From Deltaproteobacteria bacterium (lineage in GTDB: Bacteria; Desulfobacterota; Desulfuromonadia; Geobacterales; Geobacteraceae), in NCBI GenBank assembly GCA_021848385.1, contig JAJZUQ010000004.1, forward strand, positions 34,679 through 98,678: a stretch of DNA of 64,000 nucleotides. Direction: 5' to 3'. Position numbers and translations under genes: made by a program. Positions 27,997 through 37,890 of the stretch are shown one piece after another. Under the pieces are notes generated by a model. The model did no database searches and was not told the origin of the DNA. It saw nothing but the letters and a program-made list of their open reading frames with translations. The first letter of the stretch is position 1. Every line of letters starts with the position of its first letter.

Positions 27997-29253
27997 CTAC
28001 AGTGTGATGTCGTCTGTCGTGAGTTTTACGTCAACGAGTTTTCCCATCATTTCCAGGGTCAGACTGGTGTCATCGAAGAGCTCACGACTCAAGCCAAGCA
28101 GGCTTTCGAGGTTGACCTGGTCGAACCCCTTCATGATTTCGGCAATGGGCTGGTAGCAGCCAAAATAAACCTCGTTTTTAGCCAATTTTGACATGCGGTT
28201 GTCGCTGCTTTCAAGGGAAAGGAGGAGATTCCCTTTCAACTGCTCCCGGGCGGAATCGAGTTCTACCTGGGAGACCGACTCATCTTTCAGGCGTCTGAGT
28301 TCGCGCAGAATGATCTCCAGGACGTCCAGGCAGCGCTCACGGCTCGTTCCGGCATAAATGACCATGGAACCGGCATCGGAGTGTGAAGCCATATACGAAT
28401 AGATGGAATAGACAAGACCAAGCTTCTCCCTTACCTCCTGGAACAGCCGGGAGCTCATGCTCCCCCCGAGGATAGTATTGAGGATGTACGCGGAAAAGCG
28501 CTGGGGATGGTTCTGGGCAGGGCCGCGGCTCCCAAGACATATATGTACCTGTTCCAGTTCCCTGTCAATCAGTTCCACCTGTTTCCGGTACGTTGGCAGG
28601 TGACCGTTGCTGCGGCCGCTCCCTTCGGCAATACCGATAAAAGTTCCGTCCAGCAGCTCGAGAAGCGCCTCATGGCTGACATTGCCGGCGGCGGTAATGA
28701 TAATGTCCTCCGCACGGTACATCGTCTTTTTATAGTCGAGAATGGCGGAACGGCTGAGGGTGTTGACACTCTCTTCGCTTCCGAGAATGGACATGCCCAG
28801 GGGATGACCACGCCAGAAATTCCGGTGAAACAGGTCGTGAATGTAATCGTCCGGATTATCCTCCAGCATGCCGATCTCCTGGAGAATGACCTTTCGCTCC
28901 TTTTCTATCTCTTCTTCGTCGAAACAGGAGTTGAGGAAAATATCGGCCAGAAGATCAACGGCCCGGGGAAGGAACCTGTCGAGCACCTTGGCGTAGTAAC
29001 AGACGTATTCGCGGCTGGTAAAAGCGTTGAGCACCCCCCCCACCGAGTCAATCTCCCGGGCTATATCCAAGGCGCTGCGCCGCTCAGTCCCTTTAAACAT
29101 GAGATGTTCAATGAAATGGGCCACGCCGTTCAGGCCGGGAAGCTCATGCCGGGAACCGTTGGCCACCCAGATGCCGATGGAAACGGAATGGGCGTGAGGC
29201 ATCCGTTCTGTGATCACCCGGATACCGCTGTCCAGAATGGTTTTATTGATCAT
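27997..29253 (-). CDS. M16 (insulinase/processing-protease family) peptidase
   Basis: This is a 418-residue zinc peptidase with the inverted motif HFIEH at residues 46-50 and a downstream Glu in the typical 'ERKVILQEI' helix. Genes of this kind regularly follow pnp (ymxG/mpp position). ATG at 29253 is chosen; the longer frame to TTG 29280 adds nothing family-like. The physiological substrate is unknown. Confidence 0.93.
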   Translation of the reverse strand: MINKTILDSGIRVITERMPHAHSVSIGIWVANGSRHELPGLNGVAHFIEHLMFKGTERRSALDIAREIDSVGGVLNAFTSREYVCYYAKVLDRFLPRAVDLLADIFLNSCFDEEEIEKERKVILQEIGMLEDNPDDYIHDLFHRNFWRGHPLGMSILGSEESVNTLSRSAILDYKKTMYRAEDIIITAAGNVSHEALLELLDGTFIGIAEGSGRSNGHLPTYRKQVELIDRELEQVHICLGSRGPAQNHPQRFSAYILNTILGGSMSSRLFQEVREKLGLVYSIYSYMASHSDAGSMVIYAGTSRERCLDVLEIILRELRRLKDESVSQVELDSAREQLKGNLLLSLESSDNRMSKLAKNEVYFGCYQPIAEIMKGFDQVNLESLLGLSRELFDDTSLTLEMMGKLVDVKLTTDDITL

Positions 29254-29330
29254 AGGTACACTATACCGTCTAACAGACAAATTTCCATGGGTTCAGTGAA
29301 TAAGGGAGGTTGCCCCGCATATGAGCGAAA

Positions 29331-29358
29331 AAAGGCGGCGATATGCATCGCCGCCTTT
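29331..29358 (-). terminator. intrinsic terminator-type hairpin after pnp
   Basis: A perfect 12-base-pair stem (AAAGGCGGCGAT/ATCGCCGCCTTT) with a four-base loop is followed by six T on the minus strand. It sits 29 bp after the pnp stop and ahead of the M16 gene, so the M16-dut pair would need readthrough or its own promoter. Confidence 0.85.
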
Positions 29359-29387
29359 ATATCAGAATGTCAGCAGGGTACCGGGGC

Positions 29388-31481
29388 TCAGTTTTCCGGC
29401 AGGGTAGCCCCAAGGGCTTCCTTGCGGGAGAGCTTGATTTTGCCCTGTTTGTCGATGCCGATACACTTGACGAGAACCTTGTCACCCTCGTTGAGGATAT
29501 CGGTAACGTTCTTCACCCGCTCCTTATCCAGTTCGGATATGTGCACCAGGCCATCGGTTCCCGGGAAAATCTCCACGAAGGCGCCAAACTCCATGACCTT
29601 CCTGACCGTACCCATGTAGAGCTTGCCTTCTTCGGCTTCGGCGGTCAGATCGCGGATCATCTTGATGGCCAGGTCGCAGGCAGTCTTATCGTGGCTCGCG
29701 ATGTTGATCTTGCCGGAGTCTTCGATGTCAATGGAAACGCCGGTCGCTTCGGTGATGCCCCGGATGTTCTTGCCGCCGGAACCGATGACGTCGCGGATCT
29801 TGTCGGTCTTGACCCAGATGGTGGTGATACGCGGTGCGTAGGTGGAGAGGTCGGCACGTGCAGCGGAAAGGGTTTCCGCCATCTTGCCGAGGATATGGAG
29901 CCGTCCTTCCCGTGCCTGGGCAAGGGCCGTCTTCATGATTTCCTTGGATACACCGGTGATTTTGATATCCATCTGGAGGGCGGTAACCCCTTCGGAGGTA
30001 CCGGCCACCTTGAAGTCCATGTCACCCAGGTGGTCCTCGTCACCGAGAATATCGGAGAGGATGGCAACATTGTCACCCTCCTTGATGAGCCCCATGGCGA
30101 TGCCCGCCACCGGTGCGCTGATAGGGATACCGGCATCCATCATGGCCATGGAACCGCCGCAGACCGAAGCCATTGACGAGGAACCGTTGCTCTCCAGGGT
30201 GTCGGAAACGATACGGATGGTGTAGGGAAAATCATCGTGCTGGGGGAGTACCCGCGCCAATGCACGTTCGGCAAGGGCACCATGGCCGATTTCGCGGCGG
30301 CCAGGTCCAAGCCGGAAGCTCGTCTCACCCACCGAGAACGGAGGAAAGTTGTAGTGAAGGAGAAAGCGTTTCTTGCTCTCACCGTAGAGGGAATCAATCC
30401 GCTGTTCGTCGCTGGAGGTGCCGAGGGTAGCGGCAACCAGTGCCTGGGTCTCGCCACGGGTGAAGAGCGCCGAGCCATGAGCACGGGGGAGCAGGCTGGC
30501 TTCGGTCGTAATCGGCCGGATAGTCTTGGTGTCGCGACCGTCGATCCGCTCACCGTCCTTGATGATATGTTCACGCACCAGGATGTACTCGAAATCGCCG
30601 AGGATTCCCTTGATCTCCTTAGCCCTTCCTTCGTACTCGGGGAGCAGCGCCTCCAGTACCTCGTCAGTGATGGCATCGATCCGGTTGTGGCGCTCACCCT
30701 TTGACTTGATCCTGACGGCCTCTTTCATCTTGGCGTAGGCCAGGTCGGAAACCCGCGCCCTGAGCGCCTCGTCAACTACCGGAGGAGCGATCTCCCGCTT
30801 GGGTACGCCGGCTTTCTTCTTCAGCTCTTCCTGCGCAGCCAGGATGGGCTGGACGGCGGCATGGCCAAAGAAGATCGCCTCCAGCATGACATCCTCAGAC
30901 ACGACTGCAGCACCACCTTCCACCATACAGATGGCATCCTTGCTGGCTGCAACCACGATCTCGATGTCACTCTTTTCCAGCTGCTCGGCGGTCGGGTTGG
31001 CCACGAACTCGCCATCGACCCGGCCGACCTTCACACCTGCGATGGGACCGAAGAAGGGGATGTCGGATACTTCCAGAGCGGCTGATGCGCCGATCATGGA
31101 AAGTATGCTGGGATCGTTGTCCTTGTCCGCAGAGATGACCGTGGCCATGACCTGGGTATCGTTGAGGAAGTTCTCGGGGAAAAGAGGGCGGATCGGCCGG
31201 TCGATGAGCCGGCAGGTGAGGGTCTCATTGTCCGAGGGGCGTGCCTCGCGTTTGAAGAAGCCACCGGGGATCTTACCACCCGCATAGGCCTTCTCCTGGT
31301 AGTTAACGGTCAGGGGGAAGAAATCCTGCCCCTCCTTCGCTGTTTTGGTCGCCACCGCAGTCACCAGCACCATGGTGTCGCCGCAGCTTACGACTACCGC
31401 ACCGTTGGCCTGCTTGGCCATCTTGCCGGTGGCGATGGTAATCGTTCTGCCACTGAATTCTACCTGTACTTTCTGTTCCAT
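29388..31481 (-). CDS. pnp: polynucleotide phosphorylase
   Basis: This is the 3'-5' phosphorolytic exoribonuclease of the degradosome, about 697 residues. Two RNase PH domains (about 1-220 and 310-550) flank an all-helical region, followed by a KH domain ([13 protein letters not shown]) and a C-terminal S1 domain ([20 protein letters not shown]). ATG at 31481 has AGAGGAGA 9-12 bases ahead; the open frame extends 54 codons further but lacks family similarity. Confidence 0.97.
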   Translation of the reverse strand: MEQKVQVEFSGRTITIATGKMAKQANGAVVVSCGDTMVLVTAVATKTAKEGQDFFPLTVNYQEKAYAGGKIPGGFFKREARPSDNETLTCRLIDRPIRPLFPENFLNDTQVMATVISADKDNDPSILSMIGASAALEVSDIPFFGPIAGVKVGRVDGEFVANPTAEQLEKSDIEIVVAASKDAICMVEGGAAVVSEDVMLEAIFFGHAAVQPILAAQEELKKKAGVPKREIAPPVVDEALRARVSDLAYAKMKEAVRIKSKGERHNRIDAITDEVLEALLPEYEGRAKEIKGILGDFEYILVREHIIKDGERIDGRDTKTIRPITTEASLLPRAHGSALFTRGETQALVAATLGTSSDEQRIDSLYGESKKRFLLHYNFPPFSVGETSFRLGPGRREIGHGALAERALARVLPQHDDFPYTIRIVSDTLESNGSSSMASVCGGSMAMMDAGIPISAPVAGIAMGLIKEGDNVAILSDILGDEDHLGDMDFKVAGTSEGVTALQMDIKITGVSKEIMKTALAQAREGRLHILGKMAETLSAARADLSTYAPRITTIWVKTDKIRDVIGSGGKNIRGITEATGVSIDIEDSGKINIASHDKTACDLAIKMIRDLTAEAEEGKLYMGTVRKVMEFGAFVEIFPGTDGLVHISELDKERVKNVTDILNEGDKVLVKCIGIDKQGKIKLSRKEALGATLPEN

Positions 31482-31515
31482 GTTGTTACGGTCTCCTCTA
31501 GCCTTGTTTTGGGCA

Positions 31516-31577
31516 GTTGGGGCCGTCGATACAACAGCACAGCCTTGCGGCTTTGCTGCTCGATCCACGCCCCCAAC
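31516..31577 (-). promoter_or_regulatory. long stem-loop in the pnp leader
   Basis: The outer arms GTTGGGG (31516-31522) and CCCCAAC (31571-31577) continue inward with few mismatches, and an inner hairpin (AGCC-TTGC-GGCT) caps the structure. It lies 35 bases upstream of the pnp ATG. E. coli pnp is autoregulated through an RNase III-cleaved leader hairpin, so the same role is plausible here. Confidence 0.6.
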
Positions 31578-31583
31578 AAAATA

Positions 31584-31603
31584 AATGGGCCTTGCAGCCC
31601 ATT
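31584..31603 (-). terminator. weak terminator hairpin after rpsO
   Basis: AATGGGC/GCCCATT stems with a six-base loop are followed on the minus strand by TATTTTGTT. Partial termination after rpsO is plausible, as between rpsO and pnp in E. coli. Confidence 0.55.
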
Positions 31604-31661
31604 GGTGAAAATAGCAAAGGCAATATACCTCCGGCGGACGCAAGAGATATACTGCCTTTCC

Positions 31662-31928
31662 TTACCTTCTTATTCCGAGTTTCTCGATGACGACTTTGTA
31701 TCTCTCGACATCTTTGCTCTTCAGGTAATCAAGAAGCCGCCGTCTCTGGCCGACAATCTTCAGCAGACCGCGACGACTGTGGTGATCTTTTTTGTGCACC
31801 TTGAAATGTTCGGTAAGGTACGTGATCCGCTCGGTCAAAATGGCAATCTGCACCTCAGGAGAACCGGTGTCGCTGTCATGCAGCTTATAAGTATTGATGA
31901 TTTCCTGCTTTTTCTGGGTTACCAGCAT
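31662..31928 (-). CDS. rpsO: 30S ribosomal protein S15
   Basis: This is an 88-residue ribosomal protein that binds 16S rRNA. Family landmarks are [16 protein letters not shown] and [33 protein letters not shown] stretch precedes the ATG. It is separated from truB by a 175-bp inverted-repeat element. Confidence 0.98.
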   Translation of the reverse strand: MLVTQKKQEIINTYKLHDSDTGSPEVQIAILTERITYLTEHFKVHKKDHHSRRGLLKIVGQRRRLLDYLKSKDVERYKVVIEKLGIRR

Positions 31929-32055
31929 CTGGTCACACCCCCTTTCTCGTTCTTAATTAGTTTAGATATGAGTCACGGCCGATCTGGCACGCGATTTCTG
32001 ACGCATCAAGCTTTTTAACACAAATACCGGCGTATGTAAAGAATAAAGCTAGTTA

Positions 32056-32230
32056 GTGGCCATCCGGAAACTCCGGATGTGACACTATTGGTTTCAAATT
32101 CGGAAACGAGGAGTTTTTCGTCCTGGCAAGGAAAACGAGGGGTTGCGCGGAGGCGTACATCGGTACGCCGCACAAGCAAATCCGATGGTTGACGCTGCCA
32201 GGGCGGAAAAGAACCGTTTCCGGATGGAAA
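32056..32230. mobile_element. MITE-like inverted-repeat element with a 7-bp flanking duplication
   Basis: The 175-bp element has near-terminal inverted repeats CCATCCGGAAAC (32060-32071) and GTTTCCGGATGG (32216-32227), and most of its interior also pairs, including GGCGTAC-ATCG-GTACGCC at 32152-32169. It is flanked by CTAGTTA on both sides (32049-32055 and 32231-32237), as expected for a target-site duplication. It has no ORF, so it is a non-autonomous element or repeat. Confidence 0.7.
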
Positions 32231-33142
32231 CTAGTTAAATACCCGTAACAGGTGCCGGATTTGCGCATCTCTGCCGGAATCCTCCACCTCTGCTTCGGCC
32301 ACCGCCACGAGCCGCCCGCCATGGGAGAGACACACCTGTCCACTGTGCAGCATCTTGTCCCGGCCTGATTCCAGGTCATCGGCATCGGGGACAATCCCAT
32401 TGCCGACCTTTGCCGCCCCCCGCTCCGTCAACTGAAGTTCCGGTAGGTGGGAAAGTGCAGCCAGAGGGGATACGACCAGGGATTCAAGCTCACCGGACAC
32501 CGCTGCCTCTGCCAGTTGTTCAAGGGTCACGGCATCCGCAAGGACGAAAGGTCCGCTACGGGTCCGCCGCAACTCACGGAGGTGGGCACCGCACTCAAGG
32601 CGCTCGCCCATATCGGCAGCCAGGGTCCTCACGTAGGTGCCACGGGAACAGACGACAGAAAATGCAACATCGGGGAGATCAATCCGGTCAAGGTCGAGTG
32701 AAAATATTTCAATGTTTCGCGGTTGACGTTCGACTTCCGCACCCTGTCGGGCGAGTTTGTACAATGGGACGCCATCCCGTTTGAGGGCTGAAAACATGGG
32801 GGGAACCTGGCTGATTGTGCCAACAAAAAGCCGGGCAACAGCCTCGACGTGGTCGGGAGTCAAATGGTGCCACTCACCATGGGAAAGCACCTGCCCGGTC
32901 AGGTCCTGGGTATCGGTCGCTTCCCCCAGACGCATGACCGCACGGTACGCCTTGTGCGATTCATCCAGAAAAGGTATTGCCTTGGTCCCCTCGCCCAGGG
33001 CAATCGGCAGAACCCCGGTGGCAAAGGGATCGAGAGTCCCGGTATGGCCGACCTTCTTCAGACGCAGGAGACGCCGCACCCTGGCAACGACGTCGTGGGA
33101 CGTCAGCCCGGCCGGCTTGTCAAGAACGAGAAATCCGTCCAT
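32231..33142 (-). CDS. truB: tRNA pseudouridine-55 synthase
   Basis: This enzyme makes pseudouridine 55 in the T-loop of tRNAs. The 303 residues carry the catalytic aspartate in HTGTLDPFATGVLP (about residue 43) and the RGTYVRTLAADMG block; a PUA-like tail follows. ATG 33142 is chosen; GTG 33148 overlaps the nrnA stop and is possible. The stop codon TAG lies inside the right-hand duplicated CTAGTTA of the neighbouring inverted-repeat element. Confidence 0.96.
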   Translation of the reverse strand: MDGFLVLDKPAGLTSHDVVARVRRLLRLKKVGHTGTLDPFATGVLPIALGEGTKAIPFLDESHKAYRAVMRLGEATDTQDLTGQVLSHGEWHHLTPDHVEAVARLFVGTISQVPPMFSALKRDGVPLYKLARQGAEVERQPRNIEIFSLDLDRIDLPDVAFSVVCSRGTYVRTLAADMGERLECGAHLRELRRTRSGPFVLADAVTLEQLAEAAVSGELESLVVSPLAALSHLPELQLTERGAAKVGNGIVPDADDLESGRDKMLHSGQVCLSHGGRLVAVAEAEVEDSGRDAQIRHLLRVFN

Positions 33143-33144
33143 GT

Positions 33145-34095
33145 TCACATTACATTCTGAAGACGGGTAAAGACGGTCTGTTTGACTTCGTCCAGCGTTC
33201 CCGACATGTTGCATCCCGCGGCGTTATGGTGGCCACCGCCGCCAAAATTGGCCGCCAGCGACGAAACATCCACTTTCCCCTTGGAGCGGAAACCGACCTT
33301 GTAGAATCCCGGCTCGATCTCCCTGAAGAAGACCGCTACCTCCACCCCCCGGATCGAACGGGGATAATTCACGAAGCCGTCGGTCAACTCCGCATTTGTG
33401 CCGGTCTTCCCGTACATATCCAGTGTAACCGCAATGGCAGCAAGGTCGCCGCGGGTCGAAACCTCTAGCGTTGCAAGGGCAAGGGCCAGGAGCTCCAGAC
33501 GCTGGCGAGGCTGGCTTTCGTAAAGCTGTTCTGCGATGAACCAGGCGTTAACACCCCCAGCGATCATCTCTCCGGCTACGGCAAAGGCCTCGGGGTTGGA
33601 ATTGGAATACCGGAACGAGCCGGTATCGGTTATGACCGCCGTATAGATACATATGGCCGTATCGAAATCGACCTCATGGCCAGCCGCTTTGATGAGCCGG
33701 TATATCAGAACTCCGGTGGCGCAGGCCTCGGAATCGATGAGGTTCAGCGCTCCGAACTCCTCGCAGCTCAGGTGATGGTCGATATTGATGAACTTGCCGA
33801 TCCGCTTGAATCCGGCCAACTCCTTGCCGGCACGGCGAAACTCCCCCACATCGAGAACGAAACAGACGTCGAAATCACGGTCGGGAATGGCAGGAAGGAC
33901 GGTTTCAGCCAGGGGAAGGAACTGGTAGATATCGGGAACGGGATCGCAGTAGTGAATCGTCACATCCTTGCCGAGCCGCCGCAGGTAATTTGCGAGGGCC
34001 AGGGAAGAGCCGACCGCGTCACCGTCGGGATTTTCGTGGGTGGTAATGAGGAAACTGCTGCAGGCTGCTATCTCCGCATTGATCCGCTCAATCAT
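33145..34095 (-). CDS. nrnA: DHH-family oligoribonuclease/pAp phosphatase (NrnA-like)
   Basis: This is a 316-residue phosphoesterase of the DHH/DHHA1 family, predicted to degrade nano-RNA and pAp. Visible motifs are HENPDGDAVGSSLAL (about 22-36), the DHH block INIDHHLSCEEFG and the C-terminal DHHA1 signature GGGGHHNAAG. The start overlaps rbfA by eight bases. The rbfA-nrnA-truB order is common. Confidence 0.93.
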   Translation of the reverse strand: MIERINAEIAACSSFLITTHENPDGDAVGSSLALANYLRRLGKDVTIHYCDPVPDIYQFLPLAETVLPAIPDRDFDVCFVLDVGEFRRAGKELAGFKRIGKFINIDHHLSCEEFGALNLIDSEACATGVLIYRLIKAAGHEVDFDTAICIYTAVITDTGSFRYSNSNPEAFAVAGEMIAGGVNAWFIAEQLYESQPRQRLELLALALATLEVSTRGDLAAIAVTLDMYGKTGTNAELTDGFVNYPRSIRGVEVAVFFREIEPGFYKVGFRSKGKVDVSSLAANFGGGGHHNAAGCNMSGTLDEVKQTVFTRLQNVM

Positions 34096-34444
34096 TACCC
34101 GATTCTCCGCTGCCGATTTCCTTGAGGATGGACTCAATGCGCATACCGTACTCCACCGATTCGTCATAGATGAACTCAACGTCCGGCACGTATTTCATCC
34201 GGAACTTCTGGCCCATTTCTTTGCGGATAAAACTGCGGGAACTGTTCAGCCCCGCACGGGTTGCTTTTTTATCCTCGTCGCTGCCGATGACGGTGAAATA
34301 TACCTTCGCCTGGCGGAGGTCGTCGGTAACCTTGACCCCCGTAATGGTGACAAAACCGATGCGAGGGTCTTTCAATCCCTTGACGAGCAATTCGGAAACA
34401 AGCTCGTGTACAGCCTCGGCAACTTTTTCAGATCGTTTGAACAT
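34088..34444 (-). CDS. rbfA: ribosome-binding factor A
   Basis: This is a 118-residue KH-like 30S maturation factor. The stretch DPRIGFVTITGVKVTDDLRQAKVYF is characteristic. GGAG lies four bases ahead of the ATG. It is separated from infB by the hexamer array. Confidence 0.95.
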   Translation of the reverse strand: MFKRSEKVAEAVHELVSELLVKGLKDPRIGFVTITGVKVTDDLRQAKVYFTVIGSDEDKKATRAGLNSSRSFIRKEMGQKFRMKYVPDVEFIYDESVEYGMRIESILKEIGSGESGND

Positions 34445-34464
34445 AAAGCTCCAGGCAAAAGCTA

Positions 34465-34554
34465 GGTAAAGATAAAGGTAAAGGTAAAGATAAAGGTAAA
34501 GATAAAGATAAAGATAAAGATAAAGATAAAGGTAAAGGTAAAGGTAAAGGTAAA
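34465..34554. repeat. 15-copy tandem hexamer array (GRTAAA)
   Basis: Fifteen consecutive copies of GGTAAA or GATAAA run without interruption between rbfA and infB. A short block of the complementary sequence (CCTTTACCTTTACC near 34572-34585) follows, so the array end can fold back on it. Both genes are read on the minus strand, so the array would be in the infB-rbfA transcript as UUUACC/UUUAUC repeats. Confidence 0.95.
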
Positions 34555-34612
34555 GACAGGTTCTTTCTCAACCTTTACCTTTACCTCTACCTGTTTCTGC
34601 CTCTACCTGATT

Positions 34613-37294
34613 CTATAACTTTGTCGCAATCTTCTCGATTTCGAAGGCCTCAATGATGTCACCGATCTTGAGATCGTTGTAGTTCTCCAGGCCGATGCCG
34701 CACTCGTAACCGCTTGCAACTTCCTTGACGTCGTCCTTGAAACGGCGGAGGCTGGACATTTTACCCTGGTAGATGACCACGTTGTCGCGCAGCAGCCGGA
34801 CCTGTGAGTTGCGGAACAACTTGCCGTCCTGAACGTAACAGCCGGCAACCATGCCGACCTTCGGCACAGAGAAGGTTTCGCGGATCTCGGCCCGTCCCAG
34901 GTATTTCTCCCGCAAAGTCGGCTCCAGAAGACCTTCCATTGCCTTTTTCACATCCTCTACCGCATCGTAGATGACGTTATAGAGACGGATGTCGACACCC
35001 TCCCTCTCGGCAAGCCCTTGAGCCTTAACTTCCGGCCGGACATTGAAGCCGATAATGATGGCATTGGATGCGGTGGCCAGGTTGACGTCGGTTTCGGTAA
35101 CCGCACCGACCGCGGAATGGAGGACATTGAGCCGCACCGCATCGGTTGAGAGCTTGCGCAGCGACTCGCCGACCGCTTCCACCGAACCCTGCACGTCTCC
35201 CTTGATGATGACGTTGAGGTCCTTGACCTCGCCCTTCTGGATCTTCTCGTAGAGCTGCTCCAGCGAGAGCTTGCTGTGTTTGGCCAGTTCAACCTCCCGC
35301 TGCTTGATCTGCCGCAGGGTCGCGATCTCCTTCGCCTGTTTCTCATCCTTCATGGCAACGAAAATATCGCCGGCGTCGGGAACGCCGGAAAGGCCGATCA
35401 CTTCTACCGGCATGGCGGGACCGGCTTCGACAACCTTGTCTCCCCGGTCATTCTGCATGGCACGCACCCGGCCGGAATGGATGCCGACAACACAGTAGTC
35501 ACCAAGTTTCAGGGTACCTTCCTGAACCAGCACGGTAGCAACCGGTCCACGCCCCTTGTCGAGCTTGGCCTCCACAATGGTCCCCCGCGCTTCCTTGTCG
35601 GGGTTCGCTTTAAGATCCATCACGTCGGCCTGGAGGAGAACCATTTCCAGCAACGCTTCAAGATTGAGCCGTTTCTTGGCCGACACTTCGACCATGGTCG
35701 TGTCGCCACCCCACTCTTCCGACACCAGGCCATGCTCGGTCAGTTCCTGCTTCACCCGCTCCGGCTTGGCATCGGGCTTATCTATCTTGTTGATGGCAAC
35801 GATAATCGGCACACCGGCGGCCTTGGAGTGGTTGATCGCCTCGCGTGTCTGGGGCATGACCCCGTCATCCGCAGCAACAACGAGAATGACGATGTCGGTA
35901 ACCTTGGCTCCGCGGGCCCGCATGGCAGTGAACGCCTCGTGACCCGGGGTATCAAGGAACGTGATCTTGCGTCCATTGAGCTCCACGTCGTAGGCACCGA
36001 TATGCTGGGTAATTCCGCCCGCCTCGCCGGCGATGACGTTGGCCTCGCGGATAGCGTCCAGGAGAGAAGTCTTGCCGTGATCGACATGCCCCATGATGGT
36101 CACAACCGGCGACCGCTTCACCAGGCTCTCCGGAGAATCGGGGGTGGTTTCCATCATCTCGTCCAGGTCGATGGCCACGTTTTCAATCTCGTAACCGAAC
36201 TCAGTAGCCAGAAGCGTGGAGGTATCCATGTCGAGAGGGTGGTTGATAGTCGCCATCATCCCCATTTTCATCAGGACGCGAATGAGGTCGTTCGCCTTGA
36301 CACCCATCCGTTTCGCCAGTTCACCGACAGTGATGGTTTCGGAAATCTTGATGATCCGCTTAATGGCCTTGGGTGTAGTGATTTCGGTCTTTTTCCCTTC
36401 GGGAGCGCGCTCCTTTTCCCGCCGCTTCCCTTTGCCGGGGCGGAAACCGGGCTCGAAAACCCGCTCCCGCTTCTCCATGATATCCGTACGGGAGAAGCCC
36501 TCTTTTTTCTTGGCAACCGGTGCACCTTTTTTCACACCCTTGGCACCTTCCGTCACCGGCGCCTCTTTTCCCTTTCGCCCCTTCTTGCGGTCGCCACCGT
36601 TCCCGGGCATTTCCACCGCGACCGGCGCTGTCGGTCTTGCAGCACCAGCTCCCGCAGGTCCCCTGTCAGCAGGGCGAGCACTCGGTGCAGGGCGGCTGCC
36701 GGGAGCGGGGCGTGCTCCAGGAGCAGGACGGCTGCCGGGGGCAGGACGGCCGGCTGCGGGGGCATGCTGGTATTCGCGGCGCTCGGGCTGTCTCACCGCG
36801 GGTTTCAGACCGGGGATTTCCACATGGCCAAGGATCTTTGCCCGATTAGCCGTCGGCTTATCAAGGGGCGGCTCCACGACGGACTCAGCCTTCGGCTGTT
36901 CAGGCTCTGCAACGGGAGCAGCGATCTCGCTCGGTTGCACGGCAACTTCAACGGGAGGAGGGGTAACCGCTTCGACGACAGGCTTTTCCTTGACCGGTGC
37001 AGCTTCTACCGCCACAGGTTCCGCTACCGGAATCGGAGCCGGTTCCGCCACAGGTTCCGGAGCAGGCGTTTCGACGACCTTGGCGCGACGTCTGATAAGT
37101 GTCGTCGTAACCCGGACTTCTTCCTTGGAAACCTCTTTGACCGTCGGAGGGACCTTGAGTTTATTGGCATCCGCTTCTTCTATAACCGACATATGGCTCT
37201 TCACCTCAATCCCCATGGCCTGCAGCTTGGCCATAAGCTCTTTGTTGTCCATCCCCAGCTGCTGAGCCAGTTCATGTACGCGGATTTTAGTCAT
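34613..37294 (-). CDS. infB: translation initiation factor IF-2
   Basis: This GTPase brings fMet-tRNA to the 30S subunit. The 893 residues comprise an IF2-N helical domain, a long low-complexity Ala/Pro/Glu/Arg-rich linker (about 75-300, including [16 protein letters not shown] repeats), a second IF2-N, the G domain ([30 protein letters not shown]) and domains II-IV. Its start overlaps the YlxR-type stop by four bases. Confidence 0.98.
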   Translation of the reverse strand: MTKIRVHELAQQLGMDNKELMAKLQAMGIEVKSHMSVIEEADANKLKVPPTVKEVSKEEVRVTTTLIRRRAKVVETPAPEPVAEPAPIPVAEPVAVEAAPVKEKPVVEAVTPPPVEVAVQPSEIAAPVAEPEQPKAESVVEPPLDKPTANRAKILGHVEIPGLKPAVRQPERREYQHAPAAGRPAPGSRPAPGARPAPGSRPAPSARPADRGPAGAGAARPTAPVAVEMPGNGGDRKKGRKGKEAPVTEGAKGVKKGAPVAKKKEGFSRTDIMEKRERVFEPGFRPGKGKRREKERAPEGKKTEITTPKAIKRIIKISETITVGELAKRMGVKANDLIRVLMKMGMMATINHPLDMDTSTLLATEFGYEIENVAIDLDEMMETTPDSPESLVKRSPVVTIMGHVDHGKTSLLDAIREANVIAGEAGGITQHIGAYDVELNGRKITFLDTPGHEAFTAMRARGAKVTDIVILVVAADDGVMPQTREAINHSKAAGVPIIVAINKIDKPDAKPERVKQELTEHGLVSEEWGGDTTMVEVSAKKRLNLEALLEMVLLQADVMDLKANPDKEARGTIVEAKLDKGRGPVATVLVQEGTLKLGDYCVVGIHSGRVRAMQNDRGDKVVEAGPAMPVEVIGLSGVPDAGDIFVAMKDEKQAKEIATLRQIKQREVELAKHSKLSLEQLYEKIQKGEVKDLNVIIKGDVQGSVEAVGESLRKLSTDAVRLNVLHSAVGAVTETDVNLATASNAIIIGFNVRPEVKAQGLAEREGVDIRLYNVIYDAVEDVKKAMEGLLEPTLREKYLGRAEIRETFSVPKVGMVAGCYVQDGKLFRNSQVRLLRDNVVIYQGKMSSLRRFKDDVKEVASGYECGIGLENYNDLKIGDIIEAFEIEKIATKL

Positions 37295-37887
37295 GTATTC
37301 GCGCCCCCCTCCAAGAAATTCCTGTACCTGTTCAACTCATTCCGAATCGGTGCGATAAACCCGCCTTGCTCAATCGCCACCACACCACGCAGTTCCTTGC
37401 CAAGCAATTGGCCCAACCGCTCCTTGTCGAACATGACGCAGAGTTCGACCCCCGCATGTTCAGCCTGGCGGGCAATCTTCTCCCGGCTGTCAGGCGAAAG
37501 ATCGGCGGCAATGAAAACCAGGCCGGGGGCCTTCCGCTTCAACAGCGCCATCACATTATCCGTACCGGAAGCCACCTTGCCCGCCTTGTTGGCGAGAGCC
37601 AGGTACGCCCCGATCCGTTCTACCAGGCGCGTCGTTACCTGTTCAACCAGCTCCGCCGGGGAACCGGACCGGACCTCCCCCTTGAAAACACGGGAGAACT
37701 GGTTCCTGGTCGCAGCGGCCAACAGGCAGGTCCTGCTTATACAGGTGTAGGCACCCCTTCCGGGAAGCTTCCCCTGCAGGTCCGGCACCAACATCCGATC
37801 AGGCGAGAGCACGAAACGCAGCAACTCCCCCTTGTCCCGCACGGTGCGACAACCTATGCAACTCCTCTGGGGACCGGTTTCATTCAT
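37291..37887 (-). CDS. YlxR (DUF448) - L7Ae-like fusion protein
   Basis: This is a 198-residue protein. Residues 1-90 match the YlxR/DUF448 RNA-binding domain ([21 protein letters not shown], then GRGAYTC). Residues about 95-185 look like the ribosomal L7Ae/YlxQ fold ([20 protein letters not shown]). In Bacillus these two are separate genes in the nusA-infB operon; here they are one polypeptide. It lies between nusA and infB with a three-base gap on one side and an overlap on the other. Confidence 0.88.
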   Translation of the reverse strand: MNETGPQRSCIGCRTVRDKGELLRFVLSPDRMLVPDLQGKLPGRGAYTCISRTCLLAAATRNQFSRVFKGEVRSGSPAELVEQVTTRLVERIGAYLALANKAGKVASGTDNVMALLKRKAPGLVFIAADLSPDSREKIARQAEHAGVELCVMFDKERLGQLLGKELRGVVAIEQGGFIAPIRNELNRYRNFLEGGANT

Positions 37888-37890
37888 CAG

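Noticed and set aside
34465..34554. CRISPR array
   Set aside because: Units are six bases and directly abutting with no spacers; no cas genes are nearby.
35276..37750. Plus-strand open frame of 824 codons opposite infB
   Set aside because: It mirrors the GC-rich, low-complexity infB gene on the minus strand; composition is His/Arg/Gly-rich and no domain is visible. IF-2 on the other strand is certain.
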